Origin: Ottelia alismoides
Taxonomy: Eukaryota > Streptophyta > Magnoliopsida > Alismatales > Hydrocharitaceae
Length of the DNA: 64,000 nt
Reading direction: 5' to 3'
NCBI GenBank assembly: GCA_037367405.1
Contig: JAZKJV010003126.1
Span: forward strand, 744,001-808,000
Positions 57,441 to 64,000 of this stretch are shown here, piece by piece. The notes under the pieces were generated by a model. That model searched no databases and had not been told where the DNA came from. It worked only from the letters and a program-made list of their open reading frames with translations. Every line of letters starts with the position of its first letter. Positions within the stretch are counted from its first letter, which is position 1. Position numbers and translations under genes: made by a program.

Positions 57441-58990
57441 AGTTGACATAATCTAAGGAGCTTGAGAAACTTCAAGTAACCGAATAGAGGACAAAGAACA
57501 TGGATAAGCTCGTTGAGATTACGAAGCATTTGGATCTTCTTATCAGAACAATCAGTGCATGTAAGAGTGAGAGTGCAACATTTGATAGTTCTACTCGTGA
57601 GCGGACTTCGCCAACTTCCGCATTGCATAGTACCGAAGGACCATCTGCAATTCAACACATTTACTATGTGCAAACTTCTGACCATGTCTAGCAGTAGTCA
57701 CAACAGATTATACCATACTAGTAGGAGCCCGAGTACATTCCTGAGCTGCACTCTCCATGTCCACCTCTCATTCACGAGGTGAAAGACATTTGATTCGATC
57801 AAGAGTGCAACTAGGCTCGTATGTCATGGAAAGGTCAGCTGGGTTCCCAGCAAAGTCAGCGGCCTGCCCACCATTTTCAGGGAGGGAGACCACAACCCCA
57901 ACACTAGAAGTTACAATATCACTTCTCTTCTCCACCAGACTTCCAGAGCTGGAGACATGGACAACAGTAGATGCAGTCTAAATATTTTACCCAGCATTAC
58001 TACCAGCAATAGTCTGCATCATACGTACAGTTTTCACATCCTCCCCTCCTAATTATCAACAGTTGTAGTCGTATGGATTCCAACAACCTCCTCATTACCA
58101 GTCTCAATGATAGCTTGTCATTGAGCACCCTGAGACACCTTTTGTGAATCTCGCACTTGATCATCTTCCCTATTGATGAAGAATGTGAATGACCTTACTC
58201 AGAGGCTCGACGACCTGACTACCACAAAGACCCTGATTCCAGCACTAGTCGAAGTCAATCCCAACAACTACAAACGCAAGGAAAAGGTAGCCCATAATCC
58301 ATCTACACCTCAGATAGGTTTGAACCTTAATTTTACATGTTTATCTAATGCCATTCATCTCAAGAGCGGTAGGATATTGCAATTGACTTTAAAACCATTG
58401 GGATTAGTAGATCATGCCATTGGGAGAGCTTCACCGACTTCATCATCTTCTCTACCAGTAGAGCATCAATTCTGTGTAGTAGAGCTAGATCTTGAAGTTT
58501 CACCATCTTCTTTTTCATCACCACCACCATCACCTTCTTTGTTCAGGAAACACCAAAAAGACAAAAAAGAGAGATGTAGTTCACAATTTTCCATGAAGGA
58601 GCACACACTCATCGCGGAATCTCCTTCGACACTAGTAGATGCATCCCATCCTGTTTTTCAGTTTATTTTCTTCTACTCTTGTTTTGGTTGAAACTATACA
58701 GACTGAATCTGATCACCCAGTTGTAAATGATGAATCTATTTTGAATAAAGGAATTGAGCAGTTTGATGTTTCTCATAATTCTTTTCCATTCTCATCTACA
58801 TTAAATAAAACAAGAAAAATCCAAAAATAAAAAGAACATGATTTGATCCTATAGAGGTAGAGATCTTGCAGAACATATTTTTAGCGATGCCACTCCTTAA
58901 GGCCATGGAGTACATGCCTACTATAAAAAAGGGAATAAAAGAAGTATGTACTCAAAAACATCAACCCAAGAAAAATATACAAAAGAAGAC
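57441..58990 (+). pseudogene. Element D spacer between gag and protease
   Basis: Frames at 57513-57782, 57757-57981 and 58173-58691 correspond to the Gln/Tyr- and Ser/Pro-rich spacer of A. The 172-residue frame has a Ser/Pro-rich middle (LEVSPSSFSSPPPSPSLF). No domain is recognised. The spacer leads into THAISNLLPKKK-like text before protease. Confidence 0.65.
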
Positions 58991-59925
58991 AAAGAAGCAT
59001 ATCTTGACCATGGACACAGTTCATGCCATTAGCAACCTCCTGCCCAAAAAGAAATAAAAGGGAGTACCTTACATCCGTTACTACATCTTTGATCAAGAGT
59101 TTGATCGTACTCTTCTCGATAGCATATCCTCCATTAATATCATGCCATCCTCGCTACTCACTGATTTTGGGTTTGGTCCTCTTAGATCCACCAGGATGAT
59201 CCTTCAGTTTCTTGATAGATCGGTCAAGAGACCGAGAGGCATATTAGAGGACAATATTGTAACGGCACAAGGACTGAGATTCCCACTTCATTTATTATGT
59301 TAAGGATGGATAACTATGCACCGTTACTCCATACGCCGATCATATTTGGTCGATCGTTCCTTCAAACAGCCAGAATGATAGTTTATTATGGTAGTGATAA
59401 GGTGAAAATTGAGACGATCCCCGATCCTTGGCCATCACAACCACCGACAACAACAGATGAGAGAGAGATAGTTACACCAGATAATGAAGACTGTGATTTT
59501 CTTGCCGAGTTTCGAGAGATAGATCTATTTTCTGATTTTCGGACACTCATGAGTTCCTTTCCTAGAAGAACCTTCTAGAAAACACAGTCACCTTGAGTTC
59601 CCTTGTTGATCATTCCGAGTCATTTCCTGATGGGCAGTTTGAGCTATATTTTGAGGATCATTCTGAGATATCGGAGGTACATTCTTAGATTGATGAGACA
59701 CATTCCTTTTCTAAGATTACTGATGAGATACCTCCTACTAAGATTTCTGATATTGTAGATGAGGAAGATGAATAACCTAATGAGCCATTCCTTTTTTAGC
59801 AGAGATCATTCGTTGTAGATATTTCTACGATTTTACCTGCTGAGTCCCTAGTAGCAATAGTGGACAGTACACATAGTGCACATCAGATACCTTCTACCAG
59901 TGCAGTTATATAGGTTATCACAGAG
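58991..59925 (+). pseudogene. Element D protease and acidic linker, broken
   Basis: The protease shows FDQEFDRTLLDSISSINIMP, with Asp-Ser-Ile in place of Asp-Ser-Gly, then RSVKRPRGILEDNIVTAQGL. A frameshift near 59300 leads to LLHTPIIFGRSFLQTARMIV. The acidic linker (59400-59925) is rich in Glu, Asp and Ser with TAG and TGA stops. It runs parallel to the A linker at 49130-49658 and 19180-19297, which shows where F interrupted A. Confidence 0.85.
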
Positions 59926-61040
59926 ATGATTCAGACCCCGCCTGATCTCAAGGCTTTACCCTCAACATCAAAGTATGCCTTCCTTGCGGTACCCCCCCAA
60001 ATGTTTCTGATTATCCTCAGCTCGCAGTTGACCGACGAACAAGAATCTCATGTGCTAGAGGTTCTTGAGAGAAAACACAAGGCTATTGGATGGAATACTT
60101 CATATCTTTGTTGGATTAGACCAACTTTGTGCTTACATCATATCAACTTAGAGGATGACAAAAAACCCTACCGTGAATGTTAGTGTTGTATCAATCCAAA
60201 CCTCCAGAATGTGGTCATGAAAGAGATCACAAAATGGTGTAATGCAGGATTTATTTATCCCATATCGTATTCCAAGTGGGTCAGTCCTTTACATGTGGTC
60301 CCGAAGAAATCTGACATTACAATCATAAAGAATAATCGTGGTGAGGAGATTCCCAGCCCTGTATCTACTTCATGGCATGTCTGTGTAGATTACCAGCACC
60401 TAAATTCAGCAACCAGGAAAGATCATTTTCCACTACCCTTTATTGATCAGATTATTGAGAGGTTGGTAGGGAAAGAGTTCTTTTGTTTCTTGGATGGGTA
60501 CTCGGGGTATAACCATGTTGAGATTGCTCCTAAGGATGAGGAAAAACCTACTTTTACTTTTCCATTTGGCACATATGCCTTTAGATGGATGCCCTTTGGA
60601 TTGTGTATTGCCCTCGCTACATTCAAAAGGTGTATGTTGGTCGTGTTTGCCTATATGGTAGGTAGTTTTCTAGAGGTCTTCATGGATGATTTATCGATTT
60701 ACGGGGATAGCTTTGATACATGTCTTACTCATTTACAACGAGTGCTTCAATGTTGCTTTGAGATAAACCAAGTGCTCTCTTGGGAGAAGAGTCACTTTAT
60801 GGTGACAAGTGGGATTGTATTGGGCTACATCATCTCCAAACATGGTATGGAGGTCGACCGACTAAGATTGATGTGATCTCCAAACTGGAGCCACCACAGA
60901 ATTTGAATCAATGAAGGTCATTTCTTGGACATGTTGGATTTCATAGGTGATCCGATAAGGACTTCAGCAAGATCGCCAGAACTTTAACTTAGCTTCTGTG
61001 CAAGGAGGGTGAGTTTATCATATATGAGAAAGTCCTATTG
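59926..61040 (+). pseudogene. Element D reverse transcriptase, catalytic core readable
   Basis: The pre-RT linker (59926-60183) has TDEQESHVLEVLERKHKAIG. The 221-residue RT frame (60211-60876) contains CVDYQHLN at residues 58-65, FLDGYSGYNH with Asp95, MPFGLC, and FMDD with Asp159/160. All three catalytic aspartates are therefore present. The frame shifts after HGMEVDRL at 60871. The thumb region to 61040 (SFLGHVGF-like) is readable in another frame with stops. RT copies element RNA to DNA. Confidence 0.9.
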
Positions 61041-61440
61041 AATTTTACCAATTGAAAGACATCGTTACTAGTACTCCTGTCCTACAACCACCTTATTGGT
61101 ATCTTCTGTTTGAGATCATGACAACCATATCAGATTTTGTAGTTGCAAATGTTCAAGGGAAGAGAAAGGATGGGATACTGTTTGCTATAAACTATGCTAG
61201 CAAGACTCTGGATGGAGCACAATGTACTTATACAGTCATGGAGAAGGAGACGTTAGCAGTGGTGTCTGCATTGGAGAAGTTTAGATCTTACCATTTTGGT
61301 TCACATTTTCTTATATACACGGATTACACTACCATATGGTACCTAAAGACAAAGACGGATTCCAATCCACGTCTTATCAAATGGAACCTTCTTCTCCAGG
61401 AGTTTGATTTAGAGTTCAAGAAAAACCTGTAGTAAAGAAT
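61041..61440 (+). pseudogene. Element D RNase H
   Basis: A 126-residue frame (61052-61432) has [20 protein letters not shown], where the family has a CDASD block. The first catalytic Asp is replaced (TTISD). It continues with [40 protein letters not shown] and [17 protein letters not shown]. It joins RT and integrase in the usual gypsy order. Confidence 0.87.
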
Positions 61441-62875
61441 GATGTGGCAGATTACCTTTCCCCGATCACAGATGTAGAGTCTTCTAAGCAGACCATTCTT
61501 CCCTTATCAAAGAGCTTTCCATATGAGACCATTTTGTCTGTGGACTCACTCCCATGGTATTCTGATATCGTTAACTATCTTGTATCCAAGAATGTTCCAC
61601 AAGATTGGCCAAAGCACAAGGTAGATAGATTCTTATCAGATATACATTTTTACTAATGGGAGGATCTATACATGTTTCATGAGGGTGCATATTGTATCTG
61701 GAGAAGGTGCATTCCTCAAGAGGAATACACCAGCGTACTTGAGCTTTGTCACAAATTACAGCCTAGTGGGCATCATTTGGGGAAGGGCACAACAATGAAG
61801 GTTTTACAGAGCGGCCTATGGTGGCCAACTTTATTTAAGGATGATATAGAGTATGTTCGAGGTAGTACTGACTATCCGAAGATGGGAGGTACCGTTGCTT
61901 CAAAAGATACCATTCCCCTGAGATATTTGCAGATTTCAGATGTTTTTGATGCTTGGGGCATAGACTTCATGGGCCCATTTCTTGTCAGTCATGATTTTCA
62001 CTACATCATGCTTGTTGTCTATTATGTTAGTCGTTAGTGAAGGCTATACCCACCTGAGTTGTTGATAGTCGTACTATTTATTCCTTTTTCAAGGACCACA
62101 TTATTGTGTGGTACAGGATTCCCAAGATACTCATTTCAGATGGGGGAAGCCATTTCATTAACAGAGAAGACAAGAAGCTTGTGAAGAAGTACGCCAATGA
62201 CCATAGAGTTGCGTCGCCTTATCCCCCATAGGCTAACGGCTTGGCTGAGATTTCAAATAGGGAGATAAAGACGAGTAGAAACTTGTATGTCCAGATGGGA
62301 AGAACTGGTCCTAGATGCTTGACTTGGTTCTATGGGTTTATCGGGCATCGCATAAGTATCCATTGGGTATGTCTCTATACAGATTGGTGTATGGAAAGCC
62401 TTGTCACTTGCTAGTTGAATTAATTCACAATCATTATGGGCACTTCATATATGCAATTTGGATTATGAGAAAGCAGGACAGAGCAGGAAGTTAGATATGA
62501 AAAGATTGTTGGAATCCCGATATTTTGCGTACGACAACTCACTCATGTAAAATGAGAAAGCCAAGTATTGGCATGACAAACACATTAAAAGGAAGACTTT
62601 TTCCCTTGATTAGAAAGTTTGGTTGTTTGGTGCTAAATTGAAGTTGTTTCCTAGTAAATTAAAAAGCAAATGGTCAGGACCATTCATTTTGAGTGTTGTG
62701 TGTGACAATGGTAGTATTGTCATCTATAGACTTTCATCTGACGTGCAACCATTTGTTGTGAACGGATAGTTTCTAAAGCCATATCTAGATCATGACACAT
62801 TCCAATCGGTAGTTGATTCCATATATGTGGTATCTGGCAATGACTTTTTGAAATCTTCAGCATCTGATACATGAA
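61441..62875 (+). pseudogene. Element D integrase, broken
   Basis: The zinc module (61672-62037) keeps both His (CHKLQPSGHHLGKG) but the two Cys are Ser and Tyr (STDYPK). The core starts WGIDFMGPFLVSHDFHYIML with the first Asp. After a stop at 62035 the second Asp (ISDGGSHF-like, near 62140) and the PLGMSLYRLVYGKPCHLLVE block are in shifted frames. The C-terminal module (62630-62870) has KLKSKWSGPFILSV and LSSDVQPFVVNG. Confidence 0.85.
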
Positions 62876-62954
62876 CTTATTTCTCTTGTATATATCCTTT
62901 TGTTTCATTCTTTCTTCTTACATTTTTATCGTTCACCACTTTTCCATGTGTGCG

Positions 62955-63459
62955 TGCGTGATATACTTAGGATGTACTCTATCGTAAGTATAGGGGAGGT
63001 GAATGATTTGAGTTTTTCCATTTTTTGTTCTATTTCATCACTCATGTTGTTGCTTATACTTAGGGATCCTTTACTCTAAGTATAGGGGGAGTGATGTTGT
63101 TGATTCCATCTCTTTCGTGTTTTTATTTTCATTTATTTCTCATGTTCTCTCACTTGTCCTTTAGCTTGTTTATATTCTTTTTATATACTTAGGGATCTTT
63201 TACACTATGTATAGGGGAGTAAGAGTCGAGTCATTGAGTTAGTTCTTTCTTTCCCTCAGTTTTCCACGTCTGTACAGTCTTAAATACTTAGACTTACTTG
63301 ATCCTAAGTATAGGGGAGATCACTGACTTCTATTCTTTTCATGTATTCTTTGAGTCGTTGTTGTATAAGATTCTTTTCGCGTTTCTATACATAACATGAG
63401 TTATGTTTTCCTTTATAGCTCTTTGGTCACTATGAGGACATAGTTCGAGCTAAGTATAG
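62955..63459 (+). repeat. Stem-loop array of element D
   Basis: Inverted repeats occur at 62961-62992 (ATATACTTAGGAT with ATCGTAAGTATAG), 63055-63084 (TATACTTAG/CTAAGTATA, then GGGGGAG), 63183-63214, 63284-63312 (AATACTTAG with CCTAAGTAT, then AGGGGAG) and 63385-63459 (long hairpin with CTCTTTGGTCACTATGAGG). The array starts just after the integrase end, as in B. Confidence 0.87.
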
Positions 63460-63519
63460 AGGGATGTTGTATATATTGCATATATACGTTGGCCATAAAT
63501 TGTATTTTTATTACTAATA

Positions 63520-63960
63520 TGGCTATTACTTTAAAAAATGATTTGAAAAATGATTTATAAAATAATTTGCAAAAATCTTTTGTAAAATAATTTGTAAAAA
63601 ATATTTTGTAAAATATTTTGTAAAAATCTTTGTAAAATTATTTTTAAAGTGTTTGTAAAAATGTTTGTAAAACTATATCTGTACAAATCTTTGCAAAATT
63701 ATATGTAAAAATGTCTTGTCTGTAAAATGTTTGTAAATTACTATATGTATCAAAATTATGTATACTGTATAAAATGTTTATAAATTTTTTTAAAGCAAAA
63801 TGTTTGCAAAAACCTATTTGTATAATTGTTTGTAAAATGATTTGTAAAAAAATTTGAAAAATAGTTTGCAAAAACATTTGCAAAACCTTTGAAAAATATT
63901 TAAAAAAATGTTTGTAAAATCTTTGGCAAAATGTTTTGAAAAGGTTCATAATTTTTGTTA
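63520..63960 (+). repeat. Degenerate TTTGTAAAA-type repeats
   Basis: Variants of TTTGTAAAAT with spacers of 8-20 bases recur many times. The minus-strand frame 63644-63976 (rich in LQTFLQ/IF-like units) is just the translation of this repeat. It lies in the 3' untranslated region of D; F and B lack it. Confidence 0.75.
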
Positions 63961-64000
63961 AATTATTTTGTTGCATGGGATATAGATTATGGGATGTAAA

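Larger units (their letters stand above)
54137..64000 (+). mobile_element. Element D: decayed Athila-like element, incomplete at both ends
   Basis: This plus-strand element has a partial 5' LTR, an Asp-tRNA primer site, leader, gag, protease, RT, RNase H, integrase, hairpin array and an AT-rich tail with degenerate repeats. The 3' LTR is outside the window. It is the closest relative of A and lies head-to-head with it. RT motifs are well preserved, but frames are broken at many places. Confidence 0.9.

Noticed and set aside
62870..63460. Env-like gene downstream of integrase, as in some Athila elements
   Set aside because: No frame of useful length with signal peptide and membrane segment was found here, nor in 27615-29690 or 42200-45690.
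63644..63976. 110-codon minus-strand frame with repeated LQTFLQ-like units
   Set aside because: It is the translation of a degenerate TTTGTAAAA repeat; any phase without stops would look like this.

Overview
The window is repeat-rich DNA from a flowering-plant nuclear genome. I see no intact host gene, no rRNA or tRNA gene and no CRISPR array. Almost all of it is LTR retrotransposon sequence, most of it decayed. The plant call rests on long AT-rich LTRs (2.6-3.5 kb), a Ty1/copia element with an initiator-Met-tRNA primer site, Ty3/gypsy elements of Athila type with an Asp-tRNA primer site, and Mutator-like DNA elements with 9-bp target duplications. The species cannot be named from this.

The layout is a multi-level nest. 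The backbone is element A, a decayed Athila-like element on the minus strand, seen as 16337-19302 and 49125-54136. The two pieces were split by element F (plus strand, 19303-49124, target duplication CTACT). F was split by element B (minus strand, 24621-40885, target duplication GCTAT). B later received a 389-bp MITE in its 5' LTR (39454-39842, target duplication TTAATAAAT). F also carries a 1.4-kb Mutator-like element in its 3' region (42976-44385).

At the left, A is cut off near 16337 by a plus-strand copia LTR (K, 13769-16336). K abuts the 3' end of an Athila-type LTR (H, 1-1327 plus 11926-13768). H is itself split by a fairly complete minus-strand copia element (G, 1328-11920, target duplication AGCTT). 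At the right, A meets head-to-head a close plus-strand relative, element D (54137 to the window end), whose 3' LTR lies outside.

B and D keep the Athila order gag, protease, RT, RNase H, integrase, but every frame is broken by stops or frameshifts. F has lost RT, RNase H and integrase and looks like a non-autonomous derivative. G keeps copia order (integrase before RT) as remnants. None could supply active proteins as they stand.

The most interesting signals are non-coding. Elements B, D and F share an array of stem-loops of the form ATACTTAGG...CCTAAGTAT, usually followed by a G-run, between coding region and 3' LTR. The array ends in a larger hairpin whose pairing is largely kept despite sequence change. 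A, B, D and F share a short hairpin in the 5' leader. The LTRs of F and B contain well-formed splice-site pairs about 280-305 nt apart in a GC-rich leader island.
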